This document shows, in pieces, positions 15,647-22,106 of a stretch of 25,903 bases of DNA. Numbering within the stretch: the stretch's first letter is position 1; each line of letters opens with the position of its first letter. This DNA is from a virus: positions 1 to 25,903 of the IMG/VR virus record IMGVR_UViG_3300042445_000388. One strand, 5' to 3'. A program made the translations under genes and the position numbers. The notes beneath the pieces are model-generated. The model was not told where the DNA came from, did no database searches, and saw only the letters and a list, made by a program, of their open reading frames with translations.

Positions 15647-16693
15647 CTAGAAGTATTGGTTATTCTTAACTGCCCAATCAATGAACGACTTGTTGGTCGC
15701 GGCTACTTGCTTGCGTGATGATGCCATGATGTTGACAGCAAACAATGCTTGTATCTCCATCGGTAAGCGTTGCAGATAAGTCAACCACGCATCCATATGT
15801 TTGTCTGTGATTGTCATAAGTTCTCGCATAACTAGGATAACTCGTGCAGACGGGTCGCTAGGTAAGATGGCTTTCTCAGGTTCTTGATATATGCTTTCCT
15901 TAGTAGGTAGTCCATCAGCTAGACTGAAGTAAGCAGACATATCACGAGAGGCTGACTCACCGATAGTGCCTGTGAGGGCGACCATTGTAGTATCTTCACC
16001 GAGGGTTGCTCTGTTCTTAACAATGAACGATGCCTTCTCTAGTGAACGAGGCGATACAAACGCATCTTGTTGTTTGCGTGGATTGTAGATATACATGTTC
16101 TCTTTCTGTGAGTCATCGGTATAACAGGCAAGGGCATGTGGGAATTGTTTAACCCATGCTAGAACTTCGGGTGCTATACCATTATCTACACCCCAGTTAA
16201 TCCACTCGTCATCGTTAGGATTGCGAATGGTGACGGAAGTCAATCTGTTCTTGGCATGTGCTTTCATGGTATCACCTACACCATCTGTTGTAAGATTACC
16301 TGTGGAATACACGATAGAGTCGGGGTGAAACTTAACTGCACCCAATCGTCTTTCTAGCATGACAGGTAATAACATATTCTTGACAGGTTCACTAGCTTTG
16401 GTGATCTCGTCTAACATGATGATGACAGGCTTGTCATTGTGTATAGCAAACCTTTCATTCGGATAGAATGATGTGGTCTTTGTTTCATGGTTCATGGCAG
16501 GCATAGCTAGGTCACCTAAGTCTAAGTCTGCACAATCAATATACACAGGTGTGTGGTTGGGAAACCTAGCACTCAATGTCTTTAAGATTGATGATTTACC
16601 AATGCCTGGCTGACCACGCATGTGGATTGTGACATTACGACCTACTGTTGCAATTAGTTCTTCTGCTTGTTTCAAACTGATTTCTTGTTGCAT
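15647..16693 (-). CDS. MoxR-like AAA+ ATPase
   Basis: The 348-residue product is an AAA_5/MoxR-type ATPase. Walker A is GQPGIGKSS (27-35), Walker B is VIIMLDEITKA with D95 and E96, sensor 1 is YSTGNLTTDG with N133, and an Arg-finger candidate is at R150 (HAKNRL). The C-terminal lid is helical. MoxR proteins act as chaperone-like motors on metal-binding VWA partners; here the VWA/HExxH gene follows directly. ATG is preceded by AAAGGAGAGAG, and palindrome copy B ends 22 nt upstream, overlapping the stop of the previous gene. Expression can therefore be adjusted separately from the operon head. Confidence 0.92.
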   Translation of the reverse strand: MQQEISLKQAEELIATVGRNVTIHMRGQPGIGKSSILKTLSARFPNHTPVYIDCADLDLGDLAMPAMNHETKTTSFYPNERFAIHNDKPVIIMLDEITKASEPVKNMLLPVMLERRLGAVKFHPDSIVYSTGNLTTDGVGDTMKAHAKNRLTSVTIRNPNDDEWINWGVDNGIAPEVLAWVKQFPHALACYTDDSQKENMYIYNPRKQQDAFVSPRSLEKASFIVKNRATLGEDTTMVALTGTIGESASRDMSAYFSLADGLPTKESIYQEPEKAILPSDPSARVILVMRELMTITDKHMDAWLTYLQRLPMEIQALFAVNIMASSRKQVAATNKSFIDWAVKNNQYF

Positions 16694-16715
16694 GTTACTC
16701 TCTCCTTTATGTTAT

Positions 16716-16745
16716 GAACTTTCTTACTGAGTAGTAAGATTGTTC
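16716..16745. promoter_or_regulatory. 30-bp palindromic element, copy B
   Basis: Half-sites GAACTTTCTTACT and AGTAAGATTGTTC, 4-bp spacer, two mismatches between arms. It overlaps the last codons and stop of the gene ending at 16724 and lies 22 nt before the MoxR start. The element thus writes the NNLTTQ end of that protein. Confidence 0.82.
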
Positions 16746-17569
16746 GTTGGTTTTACTTCTACTAAAACTTGCGGGTTGGATACTTTAATAAGCTTATCCA
16801 AATATCTTTTTACCATACCCATATTGGCATAGTAGACACGATTACTATTTGTCCATCGCATGCGTTGTGTTCTATTTACTAAATGATAATAGCTTTGATA
16901 CATATTACTTTCTTGAGCAAGGAATTCTAAAATACCTCCCTCATATGCACGAACTTGGTTATCTATTTCTCTATTAGGTTCAACGCCTTCGTTGTTTAAT
17001 TTAAGCAAGGTATCTATATACTTTAATAAATTTTTATACGGCTTTCTTAACTCACGCATCTGACTTGCATCAAACCTATACTTAACAGGTGTTTCAAACT
17101 GTTCGGGGTTAAGTGGTTGATTGTTATAATCTAACTTATACCAATCACTTGCGTTCATATAAAACTTGTCGCCCATTTGATTGATGAAACATTCAATCTG
17201 ATGATTTTTTACCATTGGACTTTGTGTGAATGGTGCAGGCACATAACGCTTATGTTCAAACGGAATTAACCCAAGTCCTGCCAAATACTCAACAAAGTAT
17301 TGAGTGCTTGTAGATGGGTAATCACCTAGCGTTATCTCTTTGTGTGTTGGATAGTATCGCACTAAGTCTGTGTTGTAATACCCCGCAATATATACTTCGA
17401 TCCCGTCTTGTATTTCTTGACGCAACCATTTTTCTTTCTCATACCTATCACCTAATCTACGCACCGATTGATTTTCACCACGAACTGCTTTTTTACTATT
17501 GAATACTTCTCTTGCATGTTTATAGTCCTGTATTCTAGGCATGTTATAAACATTGATATGAAAGCCCAT
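16724..17569 (-). CDS. Hypothetical protein (281 aa) of the MoxR/VWA cassette
   Basis: This protein is rich in Tyr, Asn and Arg, with no transmembrane segment and no motif that I recognise. It has a mixed N-terminal half (DGIEVYIAGYYNTDLVRYYP, then EITLGDYPSTSTQYFVEYLA) and a helical C-terminal half (MRELRKPYKNLLKYIDTLL). The last residues are encoded by palindrome copy B, so coding and regulation overlap there. AGGGG SD precedes the ATG two bases after the previous stop. Being just before MoxR, it may be the substrate or adaptor of the ATPase; that is inference only. Confidence 0.7.
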   Translation of the reverse strand: MGFHINVYNMPRIQDYKHAREVFNSKKAVRGENQSVRRLGDRYEKEKWLRQEIQDGIEVYIAGYYNTDLVRYYPTHKEITLGDYPSTSTQYFVEYLAGLGLIPFEHKRYVPAPFTQSPMVKNHQIECFINQMGDKFYMNASDWYKLDYNNQPLNPEQFETPVKYRFDASQMRELRKPYKNLLKYIDTLLKLNNEGVEPNREIDNQVRAYEGGILEFLAQESNMYQSYYHLVNRTQRMRWTNSNRVYYANMGMVKRYLDKLIKVSNPQVLVEVKPTNNLTTQ

Positions 17570-17570
17570 G

Positions 17571-17912
17571 TTATTCCCCTTCCTTTAAGTCATAACCTCT
17601 GTTCATCCAACTAACAAACTTCATGTTCTCAAGCCAATCTTGTAGGCTAGGTATCCACCCACCACAATCTTCTTTAACATGTTGTTCACCGATAAGTCTT
17701 GTAGGCACTTCACGACCATCACTATTCACAATAAATAACCCGAATTGTCTTTCACATTCAAAGATACCCTGTGAGTGATGACGGATAGCCCTATGTCTTG
17801 CATCAGCAAAACATTCTTTGGTTGCATCAAACCAATCATGAATAGGTTGGTAGTCAGCTTCAACACCTCCCCACTTCTTTACAGATGTTTTAGAATGGTA
17901 ATGAGTATTCAT
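17571..17912 (-). CDS. DUF6915-like protein (113 aa)
   Basis: The product has a striking set of His, Trp and Asp residues: HYHSKTSVKKWGGVEADYQP, then IHDWFDATK and ADARHRAIRHHSQG, then NSDGREVPTRLIGEQHVKED and IPSLQDWLENM. This pattern matches, from memory, the widespread DUF6915 family, whose function is unknown. The repeated conserved His (HHSQGIFECE, GEQHV) suggests a metal site. GGAGGAGG SD precedes the ATG, and the start overlaps the stop of the gene upstream. It is the second gene of the operon under the promoter at 18454. Confidence 0.66.
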   Translation of the reverse strand: MNTHYHSKTSVKKWGGVEADYQPIHDWFDATKECFADARHRAIRHHSQGIFECERQFGLFIVNSDGREVPTRLIGEQHVKEDCGGWIPSLQDWLENMKFVSWMNRGYDLKEGE

Positions 17913-18334
17913 TATTCCTCCTCCTCTTCATCCATGTCATAGTTATAATCATCTGTTGACATAGTGTTGATACCAATATCTAAATGAGTTGTTGGTGGGC
18001 TTTGAGTAAAGTCAATATGCAAATGTCCTTGACCACCTTCGTTATTGCACCAATCAAGACTGACTTCATCTAATGCTCGGTAGCACAAGTCTTCTAACAC
18101 ATCTACGAGTGAAGTGTCTTTAGTTTCAGGTGCTTGTTTGCCATATGTCATTTTTGTCCATGCCATCATGTCTTTAGGTATGTCATGATGATTGTCTTGT
18201 CTATCAATATAATAAACACTTTCAACTTGCCCGTCGTCACCACCACCTCTAAACTCAACATACACACTCTTTGCACCTAGCAGATTTAACTGCGTCAGTA
18301 GTGTTTCTTTTTCTTGCTTGTTTGGATATATCAC
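17912..18334 (-). CDS. DUF6878-like protein, first gene of MoxR/VWA operon
   Basis: The 140-residue product starts with GTG (18332-18334), with GGAG eight bases upstream. Features are a beta-rich segment AKSVYVEFRGGGDDGQVESV, a helix ending in EVSLDWCNNEGGQGHLHIDF, and an acidic tail DMDEEEEE. The GDxG and W.nN.GG.G patterns resemble, from memory, the DUF6878 family; that match is tentative. It is the promoter-proximal gene of the leftward operon and is preceded by palindrome copy C (ends 23 nt upstream), a second hairpin and the promoter. Confidence 0.6.
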   Translation of the reverse strand: MIYPNKQEKETLLTQLNLLGAKSVYVEFRGGGDDGQVESVYYIDRQDNHHDIPKDMMAWTKMTYGKQAPETKDTSLVDVLEDLCYRALDEVSLDWCNNEGGQGHLHIDFTQSPPTTHLDIGINTMSTDDYNYDMDEEEEE

Positions 18335-18357
18335 GATGCTCTCTCCTTACATAAAAA

Positions 18358-18387
18358 GAACATTCTTACTTTAAAGTAAAAATGTTC
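18358..18387. promoter_or_regulatory. 30-bp palindromic element, copy C
   Basis: Half-sites GAACATTCTTACT and AGTAAAAATGTTC, 4-bp spacer TTAA, one mismatch. It lies in the leader between the promoter at 18454-18481 and the GTG at 18334. Confidence 0.85.
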
Positions 18388-18397
18388 GGTTGAAATT

Positions 18398-18417
18398 CGC
18401 AGTAAATACTTACTGCG
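18398..18417. other. Perfect hairpin in operon leader
   Basis: CGCAGTAA and TTACTGCG form perfect 8-bp arms around a 4-nt loop, ten bases to the promoter side of palindrome copy C. There is no T tract. In the leftward transcript it would be a second stem-loop in the same leader; it could also be a DNA operator. Confidence 0.5.
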
Positions 18418-18453
18418 TTTACTACACTTACTAAATTACAATTCTATTCTAGT

Positions 18454-18481
18454 ATTATACCACAATGGTTGACAATGTCAA
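18454..18481 (-). promoter_or_regulatory. Consensus sigma70-like promoter of MoxR/VWA operon
   Basis: A perfect -35 TTGACA (18476-18481) and perfect -10 TATAAT (18454-18459) with a 16-bp spacer, reading leftward. The spacer ends in CATTGTGG, nearly as in the promoter at 21763. It lies about 110 nt upstream of the GTG, giving a long leader that contains two palindromes. Confidence 0.85.
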
Positions 18482-18499
18482 GTTTTATGACAAAAATTT

Positions 18500-18700
18500 T
18501 TACTTGCTTTTGTGCGAACTATTAAGTCCTTTTAACAATTCTAAATCAGTTACAACTATGTAATTACTCTTTGGCATGGGGACGATACAATGTTTATAAT
18601 TAAGTGCATGTTTCTCACCACACTCTAAACATAGCTTATAACCTAACGCATATCTAGCGTCAGCTATATCACCACCACATTGTCTGCATGGATTGATCAT
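18500..18700 (-). CDS. Small C4 zinc-finger protein (66 aa)
   Basis: Two cysteine pairs near the N-terminus, C5-x2-C8 and C24-x2-C27 (PCRQCGGDIADARYALGYKL then CLEC), form a DksA/TraR-type or ribbon-type zinc finger. AR.ALGY..C..C is the same pattern as the finger of bacterial DksA-like proteins. The C-terminal half is short and polar, without the N-terminal acidic coiled coil of DksA. AGGGAGG SD precedes ATG. It is the last gene of the second leftward operon, and the promoter of the next operon begins 19 nt beyond its stop. A regulatory role in transcription is plausible but unproven. Confidence 0.68.
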   Translation of the reverse strand: MINPCRQCGGDIADARYALGYKLCLECGEKHALNYKHCIVPMPKSNYIVVTDLELLKGLNSSHKSK

Positions 18701-18954
18701 TTAATCCTCCCTGCTAAATATTCTAATGCACGAGGTTTCATGTAGGTAACTACCACATGTTCATTTTGTCTATCTTTAGTTTCACGCACAAAGATAAACT
18801 TCCGTCTTTGACACAGCTTAAATATTGAGTATGTTCTATCAGCATCAATCCAATCAACATCTTCCACATGTATCATGCCTTGACCTAAAGTAAATATCCA
18901 CCATAATAAATAGTCTTTCACTTCTTTATCGGTATGTTTTTTTAATTGGCTCAT
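18697..18954 (-). CDS. Hypothetical protein (85 aa)
   Basis: The start is placed at the ATG 18952-18954, which overlaps the upstream stop as TGATG and has AAGGA six bases away. A longer frame up to 19014 has no SD and would add an implausible Cys/Val-rich N-terminus. The product begins MSQLKKHTDKEVKDYLLWWI, and it ends TYMKPRALEYLAGRIK. A winged-helix-like fold (helices, then VEDVDWIDADRTYSIFK and a beta pair) is possible but not certain. Confidence 0.65.
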   Translation of the reverse strand: MSQLKKHTDKEVKDYLLWWIFTLGQGMIHVEDVDWIDADRTYSIFKLCQRRKFIFVRETKDRQNEHVVVTYMKPRALEYLAGRIK

Positions 18955-19211
18955 CAAAAGTCCTTCCAAATCAGAAACGCAAGATACGCAAACACAAACG
19001 CATATATTGTCCATGTCATATACTTTTCTTGTCTACGGTCATGGTCATCGTTTGTGTAAGTCCCACCCCACGCATCTCGTGAACTTCGTGGTGTAGGTTT
19101 AGCCACGCTATCGGGTTGGAAAAAGTGATAACCCTTTTTTGCGTTTGATGCAAATTTTCTGTCTTGCCACCTCTCAAATTTGCGTATGATTTTCTTTTGT
19201 TCTTTGTTCAT
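18954..19211 (-). CDS. Small membrane protein (85 aa)
   Basis: The N-terminal 60 residues are polar and basic (KKIIRKFERWQDRKFASNAK); one transmembrane helix ends the protein (TWTIYAFVFAYLAFLIW), followed by KDF. The arrangement suggests a tail-anchored inner-membrane protein. The ATG has a perfect AAGGAGG site, although it lies 38 nt inside the upstream HTH gene. No family is recognised. Confidence 0.65.
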   Translation of the reverse strand: MNKEQKKIIRKFERWQDRKFASNAKKGYHFFQPDSVAKPTPRSSRDAWGGTYTNDDHDRRQEKYMTWTIYAFVFAYLAFLIWKDF

Positions 19212-19374
19212 ACTTCCTCCTTAAAGTTATTAAACCTTGTTGTTCTAAATACTTAAGCCTGTGCCAATTAGTTATAATCTTTTTACAAAGTTCTTTCTGT
19301 GTCATTGACGGATTACTCCGTAGCAATTCGTTAACTTTGTGAGCATGACGCCAATCATCTAACTTGGTATACAT
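19174..19374 (-). CDS. Small HTH-like protein (66 aa)
   Basis: The segment SMTQKELCKKIITNWHRLKY followed by LEQQGLITLRR looks like a helix-turn-helix of winged type. There is no other domain. The ATG follows the TAA of the 59-aa gene directly, with no strong SD, so coupling is likely. The end overlaps the membrane-protein gene by 38 nt. As a DNA-binding candidate it is a possible regulator of the palindromic elements; this is not shown by the sequence. Confidence 0.58.
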   Translation of the reverse strand: MYTKLDDWRHAHKVNELLRSNPSMTQKELCKKIITNWHRLKYLEQQGLITLRRKYEQRTKENHTQI

Positions 19375-19554
19375 TTAAAATAAACAATCCCCTACTAAAG
19401 ACATAACATCTTCTTTAACTTCTTTAACTACTTCTAGCTTGATGACATTGTTGCCTTGTTCTTTATGCCACTTCGCCTCTTTAGCGTTCCATCTATACTG
19501 ACGGATTACTTCACCATCATCATCAATGACTGCATATGTAAAAGGCAAACTCAT
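19375..19554 (-). CDS. Small hypothetical protein (59 aa)
   Basis: A short gene recognised from tight joins: its ATG (19552-19554) overlaps the stop of the gene upstream (ATGA) and its TAA is followed at once by the ATG of the HTH gene. The product starts MSLPFTYAVIDDDGEVIRQY and contains RWNAKEAKWHKEQGNN and a beta segment VIKLEVVKE. It could be a small beta-strand-pair protein. No family is recognised. Confidence 0.62.
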   Translation of the reverse strand: MSLPFTYAVIDDDGEVIRQYRWNAKEAKWHKEQGNNVIKLEVVKEVKEDVMSLVGDCLF

Positions 19555-19667
19555 TTTGTCTGCTCTACCTTTGGTGGTTCTTTAGGTGGTTCTTTTTTAA
19601 TATCATCATGAATGACACCTATATATAGTGCGATATATAGTGCGGTTAACCATGCGATTGTATCCAT
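19551..19667 (-). CDS. Tiny membrane protein (38 aa)
   Basis: The start is placed at ATG 19665-19667, one base after the upstream stop and with AAAGGA about nine bases before. Longer starts at 19736 or 19754 would overlap the upstream gene heavily. The product begins MDTIAWLTALYIALYIGVIH, a single hydrophobic helix, and ends in a proline/lysine tail (KKEPPKEPPKVEQTK). It may be a membrane-anchored peptide; function unknown. Confidence 0.6.
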   Translation of the reverse strand: MDTIAWLTALYIALYIGVIHDDIKKEPPKEPPKVEQTK

Positions 19668-19668
19668 A

Positions 19669-19878
19669 TTAGAAAGTCCTTTGTTCAAAGCATTCCAAAT
19701 GCGATTTAATATAGAAGTTTGGTCTAATTTCTTCATAGAGTTCCCCTTGCACACACTTCAAGTTCTTATTGTTCTTATCTTTTAGATGAGTAAATTCCAT
19801 GACTGCCCATGTAAAAGCAATACCTACGATAACTCCTACTAACAGAAACCCTGTGCCTTCATAGTTTTTAGAGACCAT
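19669..19878 (-). CDS. Small membrane protein (69 aa)
   Basis: An N-terminal transmembrane helix, GTGFLLVGVIVGIAFTWAVM, is followed by a polar tail with two cysteines (KCVQGELYEEIRPNFYIKS, then LECFEQRTF). N-in anchoring is likely. The ATG overlaps the end of the upstream gene by about 11 nt. This type of short, one-helix protein with a C...C tail is common in phage early regions, but I know no role. Confidence 0.6.
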   Translation of the reverse strand: MVSKNYEGTGFLLVGVIVGIAFTWAVMEFTHLKDKNNKNLKCVQGELYEEIRPNFYIKSHLECFEQRTF

Positions 19879-20116
19879 TGTTCGCCTCCACTAATCGTTT
19901 GGCATTATAGTTCTTACGAACCTTAGCCCTAGCATGTAAGTATTTGGCACACTCTTTATCGCCCATGTAATAGGCAAGTAAAGTTCTAAACGCTTGGCTT
20001 ATCTCATAAAAGTTTGGCTCATCGGGAAAGTTTAGGTTGATTGCATACCCACTTTTTAACGCTTCAATTAATACTTCATCGGCTTGGTCATCATTTAAAT
20101 CAATTAAGACTTGCAT
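19868..20116 (-). CDS. Hypothetical protein (82 aa)
   Basis: A soluble helical protein with the pattern DLNDDQADEVLIEALKSGYA, typical of small phage proteins with an N-terminal beta strand and a DDQAD helix. The C-terminus is basic (HARAKVRKNYNAKRLVEA). The SD AAAGGAGAGAAG precedes ATG; the start overlaps the SleB-like gene by 17 nt. Unknown function. Confidence 0.65.
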   Translation of the reverse strand: MQVLIDLNDDQADEVLIEALKSGYAINLNFPDEPNFYEISQAFRTLLAYYMGDKECAKYLHARAKVRKNYNAKRLVEANNGL

Positions 20117-20486
20117 ACTTCTCTCCTTTTTGTTTATAAAAAATAAGATTAGACCATTTAACTACTGGTTCTAATCTATGCCATGACTTCGGTTTCTTTA
20201 TGGTTGTGTCATGGAAGTTCGTTGCACCATAACTATAATCAACTTCCAATCGGTGTAATACTTTATACGCTATATCATAATAGTGTTGTCGGATAACCGA
20301 AGGTGGTTGTGTAATCCCATACCAACTAAACTGATATGGTCGTTTCATCTCACTACACACATTCTTTTTGTTAAAGTCGGCTCGCCTCATTAATACATAG
20401 CCTACTGCGATCTGAGCTTGATGTGGCTCTGATGCTGACTCCATGTATATGGTCGTGGCGAGACAAAGTAAAGCTTGGTCAATCAT
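20100..20486 (-). CDS. SleB-like cell-wall hydrolase (Hydrolase_2 type)
   Basis: The 128-residue product has the SleB/CwlJ-type core: LATTIYMESASEPHQAQIAV with the candidate catalytic E16, YQFSWYG at 51-57, and the later GATNFHDTTIKKPKSW segment. Such enzymes cut peptidoglycan. No signal peptide is obvious, so release would depend on a holin or on the virion. It is encoded in an early leftward operon among unknown small genes and not in a lysis cassette with a holin, which is unusual; SAR-type targeting is possible if the first helix inserts. AAAGGAGG SD precedes ATG. Confidence 0.8.
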   Translation of the reverse strand: MIDQALLCLATTIYMESASEPHQAQIAVGYVLMRRADFNKKNVCSEMKRPYQFSWYGITQPPSVIRQHYYDIAYKVLHRLEVDYSYGATNFHDTTIKKPKSWHRLEPVVKWSNLIFYKQKGEKYASLN

Positions 20487-20543
20487 ACTGACCTCCTTTA
20501 ATTATGTTTATACGAGTTTAAATTTAGTCTGTGAAAAGACTTA

Positions 20544-20582
20544 GAATGTGAAATTGCTCACGATGATATTGATTTGTTTCAT
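20544..20582 (-). other. 12-codon reading frame with strong SD (leader peptide?)
   Basis: AAAGGAGAAATAT precedes ATG 20580-20582, and the frame reads MKQINIIVSNFTF then TAA. It lies in the 111-nt gap between the 81-aa gene and the SleB-like gene. A strong SD with only 12 codons suggests a leader peptide or a gene broken by mutation. Nothing else of note is seen in the gap. Confidence 0.4.
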
Positions 20583-20597
20583 ATATTTCTCCTTTGA

Positions 20598-20843
20598 TTA
20601 GTCTTCGCAAGAGCCATTGACACAGGCTACATTGTTTAAGATTTCTTCTTCAAGTGATGCAAGGGCATCTTGTCTCTCAATGTCAAGGGCTTTGTCATTG
20701 AGTTCTGCATACATATCTTTAGTATACGGCTCATACCTTACCATCAAACCCGCGTCAGCACAAGCACTTATGTAGTCATCAAACAAAAACCTTGACACAC
20801 TATCTGAGTTTATGCTCAATACTATTGTTATCTTATTGCTCAT
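20598..20843 (-). CDS. Hypothetical protein (81 aa)
   Basis: The product starts MSNKITIVLSINSDSVSRFL and has an acidic helix (DKALDIERQDALASLEEE), ending in a short Cys pair (ACVNGSCED). No transmembrane segment. AAAGGAG SD precedes ATG. It overlaps the next gene upstream by 11 nt. The first part resembles a small alpha/beta domain; no family recognised. Confidence 0.65.
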   Translation of the reverse strand: MSNKITIVLSINSDSVSRFLFDDYISACADAGLMVRYEPYTKDMYAELNDKALDIERQDALASLEEEILNNVACVNGSCED

Positions 20844-21162
20844 TTGTTTCTCCTTTTATTGGTCTTCTAATATAAAACTTCCTCTCTTTACAAGTGGTGT
20901 CTTCACAACGAAGGCAATCAATACACGCTTGGTCAATGAGTAAGTCTTCGTAGTGTCGTTCTTTATACAACACATAACGGAAAAAGTCTAGTTCATGCCT
21001 TGCCCAATTAATTAAACGCTGTTCAACTTCGTGGGACTTGGTCGGTGCTATCTGTTTATACATTTGCTTCCATTCCTTGTCACTCCAATCTTTAAGTATA
21101 TGCCCTACTCGGTAGCTTTTTAGCTGATTGCTTACATACTCTTTTACTTGATCTATATTCAT
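20833..21162 (-). CDS. Hypothetical cysteine-containing protein (109 aa)
   Basis: The start is placed at ATG 21160-21162, which overlaps the stop of the 59-aa membrane-protein gene (ATGA); the longer frame to 21219 runs inside that gene and has no SD. The product begins MNIDQVKEYVSNQLKSYRVG. Near the end, CIDCLRCEDTTCKERK forms a four-cysteine group that could bind zinc. The middle is helical and basic. Function unknown. Confidence 0.66.
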   Translation of the reverse strand: MNIDQVKEYVSNQLKSYRVGHILKDWSDKEWKQMYKQIAPTKSHEVEQRLINWARHELDFFRYVLYKERHYEDLLIDQACIDCLRCEDTTCKERKFYIRRPIKGETNEQ

Positions 21163-21338
21163 CTTAACACCATGACTATAAGTAAAAAGATGTTGATACC
21201 AAAAGATACAACTGCACAAGTTCTTAACCTTCTGTAATGCTCTTTGTTAATCGGGGTATATTCTGACATATATATTTCTCTGTCATACCCTTTGTAGTTT
21301 GGTGATGATGGTGTTTTAAATATCGGTTTTGTTTTCAT
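21159..21338 (-). CDS. Small membrane protein (59 aa)
   Basis: A short gene supported by ATGA overlaps at both ends: with the gene ending at 21335 and with the start at 21162. The product begins MKTKPIFKTPSSPNYKGYDR, is basic in the middle (KEHYRRLRTC), and ends in one transmembrane helix (AVVSFGINIFLLIVMVLR). It should sit in the inner membrane with a cytoplasmic N-terminus. No family is known to me. Confidence 0.65.
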   Translation of the reverse strand: MKTKPIFKTPSSPNYKGYDREIYMSEYTPINKEHYRRLRTCAVVSFGINIFLLIVMVLR

Positions 21339-21658
21339 GCTTGTTCCTTTCTTAATGATTGTTGATGTTGCATTGATTGAGAAACTGCTCTGAACATATC
21401 TACTTTCGGGTAAGAATGTTCGGGGTTTGCTTGGCGATACGCTTCAATAACAAACTTGACATTTTCTCGGTCTATGCTGTCAAATTCTTTGATGTTTTTA
21501 TAGTATCGCTTGACTGCTCGTTCTACTTCCCAAAAGGTGAATGATTTATTTTTACTGCAATAATATGGGAAGTCTTTGTAGAAGTTATACACATAGTCGG
21601 CAAAACCTTGATACTGATAGTCAAACCTATCTGTGTTTGATGCGTTTAAAACATTCAT
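21335..21658 (-). CDS. Hypothetical protein carrying a palindrome copy in its code
   Basis: The start is ATG 21656-21658, or the adjacent GTG at 21659-21661, since AAGGAGAGA lies just before; the longer ATG at 21694 is inside palindrome copy D and lacks an SD. The product begins MNVLNASNTDRFDYQYQGFA and is rich in Tyr, Phe and Lys; it is helical with no known motif. Bases 21392-21421 match the 30-bp palindrome (copy G) and encode EHSYPKVDMF. It is the first gene of the second leftward operon, under the promoter at 21763. Confidence 0.68.
   Translation of the reverse strand: MNVLNASNTDRFDYQYQGFADYVYNFYKDFPYYCSKNKSFTFWEVERAVKRYYKNIKEFDSIDRENVKFVIEAYRQANPEHSYPKVDMFRAVSQSMQHQQSLRKEQA
21392..21421. 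promoter_or_regulatory. 30-bp palindromic element, copy G (inside a gene)
   Basis: Half-sites GAACATATCTACT and GGTAAGAATGTTC with a 4-bp spacer. It is the most degenerate copy besides E, with the same 30-bp length, within the 21335-21658 gene and about 240 nt from its start. A coding coincidence cannot be ruled out, but one half is 12 of 13 to the consensus. Confidence 0.5.
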
Positions 21659-21678
21659 CACTCTCTCCTTAAAAAAAT

Positions 21679-21708
21679 GAACAATCTTACTCAAAAGTAA
21701 AAATGTTC
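21679..21708. promoter_or_regulatory. 30-bp palindromic element, copy D
   Basis: Half-sites GAACAATCTTACT and AGTAAAAATGTTC, 4-bp spacer. It lies in the leader between the promoter at 21763 and the ATG at 21658, ending 20 nt before the start; the AAGGAGAGAG ribosome site follows. Its reverse complement nearly equals copy A. Confidence 0.84.
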
Positions 21709-21762
21709 GGGGTTGAAATGCTCAAAACATGGAAGGCAAACTAATTGCTCTTTCATTCTAAT

Positions 21763-21790
21763 ATTATACCATAATGGTGGACATTGTCAA
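21763..21790 (-). promoter_or_regulatory. Consensus sigma70-like promoter of the second leftward operon
   Basis: Perfect -35 TTGACA (21785-21790) and -10 TATAAT (21763-21768) separated by 16 bp, reading leftward. Sequence from the -35 through the region just past the -10 is almost identical to the promoter at 18454, so the two operons should be driven in parallel. Confidence 0.85.
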
Positions 21791-21889
21791 GTTTTTCGTT
21801 CCTGTTTTACATGATGTCGGTTCATGTTTTTCATCACCTATAAATAAGTTGATAGGTGTTTGTTTTCGGGTGTTTTTTATAGGGGGTAT

Positions 21890-21996
21890 CACAAAGTTAA
21901 CATTGTCTAGTTATGGGCGAGAATGGACATTGTCGTGTAATATTATTAAGTGCTTGATTTCATTAGGTTTATATAGTTGACTTTGTTAACTTTGTG
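21890..21996. repeat. Widely spaced inverted repeat CACAAAGTTAAC
   Basis: CACAAAGTTAAC (21890-21901) and GTTAACTTTGTG (21985-21996) are perfect 12-bp inverted arms separated by 83 bp. They are half-sites of the same motif as the perfect palindrome at 22459. Confidence 0.7.
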
Positions 21997-22012
21997 GGTA
22001 TATTATAACAAC

Positions 22013-22042
22013 CTAAGTCCTTGATTTATAAGTAATAATACA
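22013..22042 (+). repeat. Direct repeat R1
   Basis: First of four 30-bp units with core AAGTCCTTGATTT and end AGTAATAATACA. The preceding AACAAC is shared with R2. Confidence 0.8.
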
Positions 22043-22076
22043 AGGGTGTTTACATTGTCAATAGCTAAATAACAAC

Positions 22077-22106
22077 CTAAGTCATTGATTATTCAGTAAT
22101 AATACA
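22077..22106 (+). repeat. Direct repeat R2
   Basis: Core AAGTCATTGATTA, then CAGTAATAATACA. It starts 64 bp after R1. Confidence 0.85.
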
